Source of the DNA: G963668435 sp963668435
GTDB lineage: Bacteria; Latescibacterota; Latescibacteria; Latescibacterales; Latescibacteraceae
Direction: 5' to 3'
Assembly: GCA_963668435.2 (NCBI GenBank)
Contig: CAXXSC010000006.1
Span: 834,538 to 898,537 of the forward strand
DNA: 64,000 bases
Shown here: in pieces, positions 17,980 through 26,089 of the stretch
How the letters are laid out: each line of letters starts with the position of its first letter
Position numbering within the stretch: the stretch's first letter is position 1
Translations under genes and position numbers: made by a program
The notes under the pieces: generated by a model
What the model was told of the DNA's origin: nothing
Databases searched by the model: none
Seen by the model: the letters and a program-made list of their open reading frames with translations, nothing else

Positions 17980-18039
17980 TATATTATATATGGATAGACT
18001 TATGTAGTATCGGGTGATCTGAAAGGAGATGACTCCAGG

Positions 18040-18450
18040 ATGGCACAGTTCAGCTGTGACTTCTATAAGGAGCAGAATCTCTGTATCGCAAGGTTTAACG
18101 TCGGCGTTGTCGACATGCAGCGTTTTGTCGAGGAAGTGACGACTGAGATTTTCATGCGGGAGGGATGGGTTTCCGGCATGGGGATTCTCTATGATCTGCG
18201 AAAAGCCGTCTCCCTGAACCTGACCTATGAGCTGGCAGACGAAATCGATATGAATGTCAGCGAGGAACAGGCGCGGGAGGTCGACCAGTGCCGTCGTGTG
18301 CTTCTCTGCGGCAACAATGCTGTCTATGGCCAGTTCAGGATGTGGACCTCGGTCATGGAGACCGCGGACATGGCGCTGGTGACAAAAAGCCTCGATGACG
18401 CCCTTAAATGGTTATGTGTGAATGATCCCGCAGCGGTGGGCCTTGGCTGA
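18040..18450 (+). CDS. small STAS/SpoIIAA-like protein, paralogue A of four
   Basis: This 136-residue soluble protein is the first of four tandem paralogues (18040, 18531, 19233, 19812). Shared features are an N-x-C-I near residue 13, an F at the start of helix 1, a G-M...L-x-D-x-R strand near residues 46-55, a central R-R-x-x-L strand, a conserved W about residue 103 and an A-x-x-W-L near the end. The alternating strand-helix pattern resembles the STAS/SpoIIAA-like fold, which is an inference without structural search. A is closest to D: both start with FSCDFYK/FSCDIFK. AAAGGAG precedes the start. Confidence 0.75.
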   Translation: MAQFSCDFYKEQNLCIARFNVGVVDMQRFVEEVTTEIFMREGWVSGMGILYDLRKAVSLNLTYELADEIDMNVSEEQAREVDQCRRVLLCGNNAVYGQFRMWTSVMETADMALVTKSLDDALKWLCVNDPAAVGLG

Positions 18451-18530
18451 TAATGGCGTAAGGACGGCGTCTGCGTTTTTTTATAGAAAACAGAGAACGA
18501 CAGGCGATATGGCTATTCAGGAGATGTCTG

Positions 18531-18941
18531 ATGCCGGATTATAAGCATTTAATAATTCCTGAATATAATCTATGTATTTTGAAAACAACCGGGATATCGA
18601 TAAATGCCGATAAACTCATGGCATGGTTCGAAACAGCGGTTGAAACTGATCCGGATTTCCGTAAAGGCATGAAATTTCTAATGGATTACCGGACTGTCAA
18701 GGATAAACACAAAATACCCCATGAGATCATGTGGAACAAAAGAAACGGTGTCAAGAATAAGAAATACGTGGATGTGAAACATGTCCGGCGCGCCTATCTT
18801 GTTTCCAGCGCGGGCATCATGGAAACGATCCGTAACTGGAGCAAGCTCGTGGAAACCACGGACACCACGCTCGTGACCATGTCGGTGGAGGACGCCGCAG
18901 CCTGGCTTGCTATTGATGACCTGTCAGTGCTGGATTTCTGA
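18531..18941 (+). CDS. small STAS/SpoIIAA-like protein, paralogue B
   Basis: This 136-residue paralogue has the same landmarks: YNLCIL near residue 13, GMKFLMDYRTV, VRRAYLVSS, NWSKLVETTDTTLVTMSVEDAAAWLAI and an LSVLDF end shared exactly with paralogue C. GGAG precedes ATG 18531. The stop codon is followed at once by a GGGTC-type repeat hairpin that can act as terminator, so B and C are probably transcribed separately. The function is unknown. Confidence 0.75.
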   Translation: MPDYKHLIIPEYNLCILKTTGISINADKLMAWFETAVETDPDFRKGMKFLMDYRTVKDKHKIPHEIMWNKRNGVKNKKYVDVKHVRRAYLVSSAGIMETIRNWSKLVETTDTTLVTMSVEDAAAWLAIDDLSVLDF

Positions 18942-19140
18942 ATCCGGGGTCACGGACCCTTTTCGGTCAGTGAGGAATGTGCAGATGGTGTCGCTGTACG
19001 GCTCTACGAAGCCGTACGCTGGATTGCAGGATCAGCATCGGCGGGGTCGGCGGACCCTTTTTGGTCTGAAGTGAGTGATACAGATTGATCTGCTGTTGCC
19101 GCTTCGACGACAACGCTGAACTACAAGATCACCGGGAATA
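18942..19140 (+). repeat. R1 repeat array after paralogue B
   Basis: The array starts within ten bases of the stop. It contains GGGTC...GACCCTTTT, the core GAATGTGCAGATGGTGTCGCTG, the second hairpin TACGGC-TCTACGAA-GCCGTA (18997-19016), then GGGTC-GGCG-GACCCTTTTT and a degenerate TTG/GACAAC hairpin. The TACGGC stem is a compensated variant of the commoner TTCGGC stem with the same loop. The bases from 19140 to 19232 are the leader of paralogue C. Confidence 0.85.
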
Positions 19141-19232
19141 AATGTCAGAACCGCTTATGGAAATAAATGCAGCACCCCGGATTGATATATGCGGAGAATG
19201 CTTTCAATTGAATCAACAACGGGATTTTGCCC

Positions 19233-19643
19233 ATGAACACGAGAATCGCTAATTTCAGACCGGACTGTAATATCTGTATCGTCAGGGAGCTTGACAAAAT
19301 ACTGGATATACGTGTCTTCCTCGACTGGATGACAAATGACATTATCAGCGCGGACGATTTTGAAGACGGCATGAATGTGCTCATCGATCTGCGGGCTGTC
19401 AAAAAGATAAAGAACATGGAGTATAACGTTCTGTATACCGAGGCGCTCAGGTTCGGCACGACACACAACGCCTATTACGGTGTGGGACGGCGCTCGTTCC
19501 TCGTGTCGTCTGCGGTGGTCCACGGGGGCGCCTCCATGTGGGTCAAGCTTCTCGATATAGATACCATCTCCCGGATTTGCGAGGATCCGGGCAAGGCGCT
19601 CCAGTGGCTTGGGGTGGAGGACCTCTCCGTGCTGGATTTCTAA
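19233..19643 (+). CDS. small STAS/SpoIIAA-like protein, paralogue C
   Basis: ATG 19233 gives 136 residues, the same length as A and B; a TTG two codons upstream is less likely. The shared landmarks are CNICIVREL, GMNVLIDLRAV, GRRSFLVSSAVV, MWVKLLDIDT and KALQWLGVEDLSVLDF. The last six residues match paralogue B exactly, so B and C look like a later pair than A and D. There is only a weak ribosome-binding site. The function is unknown. Confidence 0.75.
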   Translation: MNTRIANFRPDCNICIVRELDKILDIRVFLDWMTNDIISADDFEDGMNVLIDLRAVKKIKNMEYNVLYTEALRFGTTHNAYYGVGRRSFLVSSAVVHGGASMWVKLLDIDTISRICEDPGKALQWLGVEDLSVLDF

Positions 19644-19742
19644 AACCGGGGTCGACGGACCCTTTTCGGTCTGATGTGGGTGATACAGATCGATCCGCTG
19701 TTCGGCGTTTCGCCGCCGAACGCTGGATTGCAGGATCAGGGG
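19644..19742 (+). repeat. R1 repeat unit after paralogue C
   Basis: A single unit begins right after the stop: GGGTC-GACG-GACCCTTTT, the core with GATACAGATCGATCCGCTG, then TTCGGCG-TTTCGC-CGCCGAA and the GCTGGATTGCAGGATCA tail. The first hairpin can serve as the terminator of paralogue C. Confidence 0.85.
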
Positions 19743-19811
19743 CGGTAATTGAGAGAATATTTTTTTCATATAGAGTAGAAGTACTCGAACAAAAACCAAA
19801 GAGGTTTCCCT

Positions 19812-20237
19812 ATGTCAGATTTTAGCTGCGACATTTTTAAAGACCAGAATATATGTGTTGTCAAAACACTGAAAGAAAGAATAACCGCGGAAGAGTTCCT
19901 TACCTGGCTGAGCGAAATAGTGTGCGAGCTGACCGAGTTCAAAAGCAGCATGAAAGCCCTTTTCGATTTCAGAAGCCTTCGCAAAATAGAAGAGGTCAGC
20001 TTTGTCGATGACGATGAAAGCGGCACCTATTTCAAGGATATAGTACAGAAGAAAATGGGCAAAAAAGAGCCCCGTGCGATCATAGCCAATCTCGACGGTG
20101 TCTATTACACGACCGCCATGTGGTGTCAGGTCATGGATATCGAGGCCCGGACAAAAGTGTTCGAGACCCCGGAGGAGGCGTTCCAATGGCTGAGCATCGA
20201 GGACCCCTCCGCTGTCGGCTACGATGTCGAGTGGTGA
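19812..20237 (+). CDS. small STAS/SpoIIAA-like protein, paralogue D
   Basis: The 141-residue product shows QNICVVKTL, SSMKALFDFRSL, PRAIIANLDG, MWCQVMDIEARTKVFETPEEAFQWLSIEDPSAVG. It shares its N-terminal MSDFSCDIFKDQN and the DPSAVG end with paralogue A (MAQFSCDFYKEQN, DPAAVG). Its central region keeps P-R-A-I-I in place of the RR-x-x-L of the other three. AGAGG precedes ATG 19812. It is the last of the array. The function is unknown. Confidence 0.75.
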   Translation: MSDFSCDIFKDQNICVVKTLKERITAEEFLTWLSEIVCELTEFKSSMKALFDFRSLRKIEEVSFVDDDESGTYFKDIVQKKMGKKEPRAIIANLDGVYYTTAMWCQVMDIEARTKVFETPEEAFQWLSIEDPSAVGYDVEW

Positions 20238-20387
20238 CCGCGGCGCTAGATACTGCCGTTGTCGGCGGCTGTATTCTGAAAGGAAGGATGCAGAAATCAG
20301 AATGCAGGAACAAAGACTGAAAAATGGAACACGGATGCCGCAGATCAGGCGGATGGACACGGATTGAAAAATCAGTTCAAGGATTAA

Positions 20388-20552
20388 GGGTATCTCTATT
20401 AATTCGCTTTTAAGGCATGAGCGGTATATTTAAGTGACCTGACAAGACAATGGAAGTGATGGCTTATCAAAAAGATAAGTCGAATTTCCATGAACGAGGT
20501 CAGGCGCTGAAAGATACGCTCTCTGGTAAAAATGGAATAAATAGAGGTGCCC
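20388..20552. mobile_element. MITE-like element with internal hairpin
   Basis: A 165-bp segment is bounded by imperfect inverted repeats (left GGGTATCTCTATTAATTC, right GAATAAATAGAGGTGCCC) and by TTAA on both sides (20384-20387 and 20553-20556), which looks like a 4-bp target duplication. Inside lies a nested hairpin: CCTGAC/GTCAGG (20438-20443, 20499-20504), ATGGAA/TTCCAT (20450-20455, 20486-20491) and CTTATC/GATAAG (20463-20468, 20474-20479). There is no coding capacity. A non-autonomous transposon is the simplest reading. The rest of the gap (20238-20737) holds nothing else I can name. Confidence 0.6.
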
Positions 20553-20737
20553 TTAAGGATTAGGGATTAAGAGAAAAGATTGAAGATTCACCACTGAATC
20601 CTGTATTCTATCTTGTTTCCTGTTTTCAATAGCTGATTTTTTTATGAAAGGAGAGGCGCAAACACGCAAATGATACCGTAATCAGCAGCAGCATACAAGC
20701 TTTCGGAAGCTTCAATGTGCGCTAAGGGGGGGGCACA

Positions 20738-21454
20738 ATGAAACAGAACGAAGAATGCATCACTCTGCATGAGGAGGTGCTGGAGAACTGGCAGAGCGTG
20801 GTCGATATCCTGGCTGAACTGCTCGATGTTCCCGCAGCGCTCATTATGCGGCTTTCCGGGGAGGAGATCGAGGTGCTGCTTGCCAGCAGCAGCGATGGTA
20901 ATCCCTATAAACCGGGAGCCTCGGAACATTTCTGGGACTCCGGCCTTTACTGCGAGACTGTCATCCGTTCCAAACGAAGTCTTCTGGTGCCGGACGCGCT
21001 CGAGGACGTGAACTGGAAAAACAATCCGGATGTCAGGCTCAACATGATTTCCTATCTCGGCTACCCGATCAGTTTTCCCGACGGCGAACCGTTCGGCACA
21101 CTCTGTGTTCTCGACAACAAGAAAAACGCCTATTCAGAAACCTACATCCACCTTCTCGAAAAATTCCGCGACCTGGTGCAGTCCCATCTGTGGCAGATCT
21201 ATATGAACCACCAGCTCAACGACAGCAACAAATCACTCCGCGATTACATCGATGAAATCCGCAGCCTGAGAGCTATCATACCGATCTGCTCCCACTGCAA
21301 AAACGTGCGGACGGACGACGATTACTGGGAATCAGTGGAGGACTACTTCTCCAAACACACGGGGAGCGAGTTTACCCACGGCATCTGCCCCGACTGTATG
21401 GAAAAATACTACAGCGGTGTCATGAATCAGGGAAAACGAAACTGCAGCGACTGA
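20738..21454 (+). CDS. GAF-domain protein with C-terminal four-cysteine module
   Basis: The 238-residue soluble protein has a GAF sensor domain (about residues 10-150: FWDSGLYCETVIRSKRSLLVPDAL, then ISYLGYPISFPDGEPFGTLCVLDN), a short coiled linker (about 155-182) and the C-x2-C-K ... W ... E-D-Y ... H ... F-T-H-G-x-C-x2-C module (about 183-230). GAF domains bind small ligands or redox cofactors; here the usual kinase or cyclase output is replaced by the cysteine module. A G-rich ribosome-binding site precedes ATG 20738. A bidirectional terminator follows at 21535-21567. Confidence 0.85.
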   Translation: MKQNEECITLHEEVLENWQSVVDILAELLDVPAALIMRLSGEEIEVLLASSSDGNPYKPGASEHFWDSGLYCETVIRSKRSLLVPDALEDVNWKNNPDVRLNMISYLGYPISFPDGEPFGTLCVLDNKKNAYSETYIHLLEKFRDLVQSHLWQIYMNHQLNDSNKSLRDYIDEIRSLRAIIPICSHCKNVRTDDDYWESVEDYFSKHTGSEFTHGICPDCMEKYYSGVMNQGKRNCSD

Positions 21455-21534
21455 TATCTCGCCCGCAATGAACTTCCCGGAGCAAACTACGAGGAATTCT
21501 GCTGATTATTAAACGCAGTACTACCGAAAAAGAA

Positions 21535-21567
21535 AAAAGGATCGCCATTTCGGGTGGCGATCCTTTT
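21535..21567. terminator. bidirectional intrinsic terminator
   Basis: AAAAGGATCGCCA (21535-21547) pairs with TGGCGATCCTTTT (21555-21567). With A residues before and T residues after, it can end transcription from the GAF gene on the plus strand and from the small gene at 21713-21844 on the minus strand. Confidence 0.9.
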
Positions 21568-21712
21568 CTATTATTGCTTCGCTTTGCTTGCTTGTTTTGC
21601 TTGCGTTGCTTTTGCTTTGCTTCATTGTGGACGCGTGAAACATTGGATGGTTCCAATTTTTTTCCGGCGAAGGCTGCGGCGTCCGCGAAGGCTTGGCCGG
21701 GCTTCGCCCGCA

Positions 21713-21844
21713 TCAGAGGCCAATCAGGCCGAGGGAGTAACTGGCAGTCATCTTGGAGACAATGTAAGCTGCTCCGGCGGCATAATATGCCAAACCGCTT
21801 GCAACTAAGATCGCGTCCTTAATGAATTTAGTTTTGTCCTTCAT
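21713..21844 (-). CDS. 43-residue single-TM small protein
   Basis: ATG at 21844 follows AAAAAAGGGGGATATC, a strong ribosome-binding site. The frame runs 43 codons to TGA at 21713-21715. The protein is MKDKTKFIKDAILVAS... with a hydrophobic Ala/Gly/Tyr-rich stretch (residues about 11-30) that could span the membrane, and ends SYSLGLIGL. It faces a terminator at 21535-21567 in its own direction, and its upstream region (21845-22300) is AT-rich with TGAGAC repeats. No family is recognised. The strong site and terminator argue that it is real. Confidence 0.6.
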   Translation of the reverse strand: MKDKTKFIKDAILVASGLAYYAAGAAYIVSKMTASYSLGLIGL

Positions 21845-22062
21845 GATATCCCCCTTTTTTTATGGGATGTGGGTATATAAAATCACACATTTTATGGTGT
21901 GACTGCAATTCTATGTCGAATACGCCCGTATATATTGCAACATGCGTGCCAAAAATGAAATATTTTTATATTATCGCACATAACACACTAATAATATTGC
22001 AGATATAATATTTTAAGAGTATTTTGCCCGTCCGGGTTTGATCAAAAAATATCAAAATAATC

Positions 22063-22257
22063 GTGAGACAGTGAGACAGCCATGACTATGGATTATCTCA
22101 ATAATGGCATTATGGCTGTTTATTATACGCTTACACGTATCATAAGGTGCGGTGAGACGTGAGACGGGCGCTGTTTTGTGTTAGGGTTCCGTTAAAATAC
22201 ACCATATTTGATAAGATTTTCGTGAGACAGGTTGGGAAATATTGAGACAGCGTCTCA
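22063..22257. promoter_or_regulatory. cluster of TGAGAC repeats upstream of the small gene
   Basis: TGAGAC occurs six times in direct orientation (starting at 22064, 22072, 22153, 22160, 22223, 22243) and once inverted (22252). They are arranged as pairs 7-20 bases apart, mostly within GTGAGACAG. The region is AT-rich and non-coding. It lies upstream of the minus-strand gene at 21713-21844 and may be a set of protein-binding sites. The binding factor is unknown. Confidence 0.4.
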
Positions 22258-22324
22258 TTTTTTCGCGAGGCAATTACGCAAAAAGGGTGTATATAGGAAT
22301 CAGAATCCGTAATCGGGGGATATG

Positions 22325-22845
22325 GGCAGACTATTCACCGCAAAGGCGCAAAGACGCGGAGAAAAGATGGATTGTCTGAACCACTGATTTTTATGATTAA
22401 ATGATTAACGATGATTGAAAGATTATCCCCCTCGGTTTCGCCGTGTCCCCTCTGAAAGAGGTGGGGGCGGTCGCTAACGCGACAAAAAAATGCACCATAT
22501 CAAGGGGCCGCACCCCTGACCCAAGCAGCCAGCGTTCGGCGTCGAAACGCAGAACAGCGTCTCACTCCGCACAGTCCTCACAGACCATAAAGGGCCCGTC
22601 GGCCCCAACGATTCCGGTGATCTCACAAAAATAGCGCAAGGTCGTGAAACATCCTTGCGCGGCAATATCAGCACATCCACATCAGAAATATAAAGGGTCC
22701 GCGACCCTTTCCCGAAGGGGTTTCAGGGGAAACCGGGAAATTCCGGTGTCCCCTGATGACATCCAACTGTCCGGTCGTAAGACCGGACAGGTCCGTAAAT
22801 CCGTAAATCCGTAAGTCGGTCAATCACTCAAGTCTTTCCATCATC
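22325..22845 (-). repeat. hairpin-repeat block downstream of the beta-galactosidase gene
   Basis: The block opens with a short dispersed sequence (CACCGCAAAGGCGCAAAGACGCGGAG type) and an R3 unit with GTCTGAACC and CGGTTTCGCCG. Reverse-orientation R1 units follow, including the GCGCAAGG-loop-CCTTGCGC hairpin at 22634-22660, and an R4 unit with CCGGTC hairpin near 22770-22793. It lies 3' of the minus-strand gene at 22860 and is oriented with it. Confidence 0.85.
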
Positions 22846-22859
22846 CCAAGCCGCCGACC

Positions 22860-25800
22860 TCATTTCCCCGGGGCGACAGGTTTCAGGATATAGCGGTAGC
22901 TGTAGTCCTCCGGGAAAAGCGCGTACTGCTTGTGGGGACGGGCGCCCCAGCTGTTGTCGCCGCCGACACCGGTCTGTTTGTAGTCGAGGTTGGCATAGAC
23001 CTCAGGCTGCCATACCAAATCATAGGTATGACCCGCGGCCTCGAGCATCGGGGTGGGGTAGTGACGGGCGCTGACAGAAAGCAGCGGGCAGCCGAGCGCC
23101 TCGATACCGAACCCGGCCTCGTTGGTGAGACGGAGACGGCGGACATCGGTCTTGTTGGCGTTCTCCTGCGGGCGGACATAGGGCGTGTACTGCTCCTGCA
23201 CTGTGCCGCGCCAGAGTCCCACACGGTAGCCGGTCTTGCGGTCCTGATAGTTCTCGGCGGGGCCGCGGCCGAACCACTCCATATTATCGAAACCCTCGGG
23301 CATCACCATATTCATGCCGAAACGCGGGAGCTCCGGGAGTTCGCGCTCGCCGGGCGTGAAAGCGGCCTCGACAGCGACTGTGCCTGCGGCATCGACCGTG
23401 TAGGAGACAGTCTCCGTGCTGGCGACTGCGGGAAGGCTGTACTCGAATGTCACACGCACACTGCCGTCGCCAAGGCTTTCGGCGGCGGACTTGGTGACAA
23501 TGCGTGAGGAACCGGCATCGCGCCACATGGCAAGGCGGTTCTGCATCCCGTTGCCGTAATCGTTGTCGAGCGGCGCGCGCCAGAAATCGGGTGACGGGCC
23601 CTGCTCGATCAGGTCGATATGGTGGTAGACAAAACGGTCCATCGTGCCTGTCCTGCGGTCGAAACTGATCGCGAAATCACTGCCCTCGATCTGGAACCAG
23701 AACTTGCCGGAGGACAGCGCCGGGGCAGGCAGGCCGGAGAGATCGGACGCGGGCAACGCCGGGACATCATAGGCCAGCGCGAACTGTTCGAACGCCATCT
23801 CGCTGCCTTTGGGAACGAGGGAGATGTTCTCTTTTGTGATGAACGAAAGAGTGATATGGTATTCTGCGCCAGGGTTAAGTTCCGGTTTTTTCAGCGGGAT
23901 ACGGATTTCTCCGGTCTCCTGCGGCGCGACAGCGGGAGTCTCGATCGTGCCGGACTGTATGACGATGCCGTTCTCGGCGAGTTCCCAGCGGCAGTCATAG
24001 ATGCCGAGGTCGACGAAATCGTGCATGTTCCTGAGCTCGAAACGTCCCTTGAGCGGGTCGAGTGCTTTCACTTTCACATACTGGTAGACTTTCTTGACCT
24101 CGACCAGCGAGGGGTGCGGCGTGCGGTCGGGGAACACGAGGCCGTTGCAGCAGAAATTGCCGTCGTTGGGCTCATCACCGTAATCGCCGCCGAACGCCCA
24201 GAATTCGCGCCCGTCCTTATAGGTCTCGCGAAGGCCCTGATCGACCCAGTCCCAGATGAAACCGCCCTGAAGCACCGGGTATTTTTCGATAACATCCCAG
24301 TAATCCTGCAGGTTGCCGACCGAATTGCCCATTGCGTGGGCGTACTCACAGAGAATGTAGGGGCGTGTCTGCGGCTTCTCGGCGTATTTCCTAAGGCCAT
24401 CGATGCCCATGTACATGATGCTGACCATGTCGATGTGCTCACGTTCGAGGGCGCGCTCGTAATGGACAGGCCGCGAGGGATCGCGATGGTGTATCCACTC
24501 GCTGCATTTCACGAAATTGACACCATCACCCGACTCGTTGCCCATGCTCCAGATAACGATCGAGGGGTGGTTCTTGTCGCGCTCGACCATGCGCCGGATG
24601 CGTTCTATATGGGCCTCGAACCACTCAGGCTTGTTACCGAGCGTGTGGTCGGGATGGTAGCCCATGCCGTGAGTCTCTATATTTGCCTCGTCGATCAGAT
24701 AGATACCGTACTTGTCGCAGAGATCGTACCAGCGCGGATCGTTGGGATAGTGGCAGGTCCTGACCGCGTTGATGTTGTGCAGTTTCATGAGCCGGATATC
24801 CTCGATCATGGACTCGGTGGAGAGCGTGCGCCCGTGGTCGGGATCGTGCTCGTGACGGTTCACGCCCTTGAAAAGCACAGCCTTGCCGTTGACCAGAAGC
24901 TGTCCGCCGCTGACCACGACCTTGCGGAAACCGACATTTGTGCGCTCGACCTCGATCACCTCGCCCGACGGGTTCCTCAGGGTGAGGAGGAGGGTGTAGA
25001 GGTTCGGCGTTTCGGCGGTCCATTTGGCCGGGTTCGCGATGTCTTTCGAGAATGTGACCTGGGCATTGTCGCCGCTCACCGCCACTGTTTTAGCCACCGG
25101 CTCGAACACGGGCGCAAGCTCGCTGTCAAGAAGGCTGAGCTCGACCGAGTAATTGCCTTTCGCGTTGCGGGCATAGCGGCTCAGGCTGACATCCACGGTC
25201 AGCGCGGCATCCCTGTATTGGTCATCGAGGTCGGTTTTCACCTCGAAATCGCGCATGTGCACCGCGGGCGTCGAGAACAGGAAAACATCCCGGAAAATGC
25301 CCGACAGCCGCCAGAAATCCTGATCCTCCATATAGGAACCGTCGCACCAGCGGTAGACCTCGCAGGCCAGCACGTTTTCGCCCTTCTTGAGGTATTTCGT
25401 GACATCGAACTCAGCGGGGGTCTTGCTGCCCTGGCTGTAACCGACCTCCTTGCCGTTGATCCACAGGTACATCGCCGATTTCACGCCCTCGAAATGCAGA
25501 AAGACCTCGCGGCCGTCCCAATCCTCCGGCACAGTGAAACCGGTGCGGTAGGAGCCCACGGGATTCCAGTCATGCCCGATGAACGGCGGGTTTTTCTCGA
25601 ACGGATAGGTGATATTCGAGTAGATCGGGATGCCGTAACCCTCAAGTTCCCAGCAGGACGGCACCGGGATAGTATCCCAGCCGCTGACATCATAGGAGGG
25701 CTTGTAGAAGTCCGTGGGACGGTCTGCCGGTTTACGCACCCAGTTGAATTTCCAGTCACCGTTCAGCAGTTTCACGAAAGGCGAATCGTTGCGCACGTTC

Positions 25801-25964
25801 GCGATGGCCTCGCGTTCGTTGGCGTAGGGTGTCAGGGTCGCGTGCGGCATCTCCTTGTTCCGCGCGAAAACGGTCTGGTCCTCCCAGTCATTGGCGGCAA
25901 TCGCCTGTGCCGCGAAAGCCGCCAGAACAATCGCCGCGCCGAAAAGTATCTTTCCCGTATTCAT
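22860..25964 (-). CDS. secreted beta-galactosidase, GH2 (LacZ type)
   Basis: The 1034-residue protein has a signal peptide (cleavage near AQAIA/AND), then the standard LacZ order: jelly-roll sugar-binding domain (about 40-235), Ig-like domain (about 240-350), TIM barrel (about 350-640), second Ig-like domain and the C-terminal small-chain domain. The acid/base Glu477 lies in WSMGNES and the nucleophile Glu540 in CEYAHAMGNS. It hydrolyses terminal beta-galactosides; the signal peptide places it in the periplasm or outside, unlike cytoplasmic E. coli LacZ. GGAGG precedes the ATG. No transporter or regulator is adjacent. Confidence 0.96.
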   Translation of the reverse strand: MNTGKILFGAAIVLAAFAAQAIAANDWEDQTVFARNKEMPHATLTPYANEREAIANVRNDSPFVKLLNGDWKFNWVRKPADRPTDFYKPSYDVSGWDTIPVPSCWELEGYGIPIYSNITYPFEKNPPFIGHDWNPVGSYRTGFTVPEDWDGREVFLHFEGVKSAMYLWINGKEVGYSQGSKTPAEFDVTKYLKKGENVLACEVYRWCDGSYMEDQDFWRLSGIFRDVFLFSTPAVHMRDFEVKTDLDDQYRDAALTVDVSLSRYARNAKGNYSVELSLLDSELAPVFEPVAKTVAVSGDNAQVTFSKDIANPAKWTAETPNLYTLLLTLRNPSGEVIEVERTNVGFRKVVVSGGQLLVNGKAVLFKGVNRHEHDPDHGRTLSTESMIEDIRLMKLHNINAVRTCHYPNDPRWYDLCDKYGIYLIDEANIETHGMGYHPDHTLGNKPEWFEAHIERIRRMVERDKNHPSIVIWSMGNESGDGVNFVKCSEWIHHRDPSRPVHYERALEREHIDMVSIMYMGIDGLRKYAEKPQTRPYILCEYAHAMGNSVGNLQDYWDVIEKYPVLQGGFIWDWVDQGLRETYKDGREFWAFGGDYGDEPNDGNFCCNGLVFPDRTPHPSLVEVKKVYQYVKVKALDPLKGRFELRNMHDFVDLGIYDCRWELAENGIVIQSGTIETPAVAPQETGEIRIPLKKPELNPGAEYHITLSFITKENISLVPKGSEMAFEQFALAYDVPALPASDLSGLPAPALSSGKFWFQIEGSDFAISFDRRTGTMDRFVYHHIDLIEQGPSPDFWRAPLDNDYGNGMQNRLAMWRDAGSSRIVTKSAAESLGDGSVRVTFEYSLPAVASTETVSYTVDAAGTVAVEAAFTPGERELPELPRFGMNMVMPEGFDNMEWFGRGPAENYQDRKTGYRVGLWRGTVQEQYTPYVRPQENANKTDVRRLRLTNEAGFGIEALGCPLLSVSARHYPTPMLEAAGHTYDLVWQPEVYANLDYKQTGVGGDNSWGARPHKQYALFPEDYSYRYILKPVAPGK

Positions 25965-26089
25965 GGTTCCTCCCTATGACAAATGTGCCGTTGTTATCGT
26001 TTCTTCCAAGATACAGCGAAATCGCGGGGAAGGAAAGGCAGATTACGTTGGATTGAATCAGAGATCTGAGTGGATTAAGGACTGAACTG

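Noticed and set aside
23619..25979. 786-codon open frame on the plus strand opposite the beta-galactosidase gene
   Set aside because: It is the GC-driven shadow of a clear GH2 gene with catalytic residues; the antisense product shows no domain.
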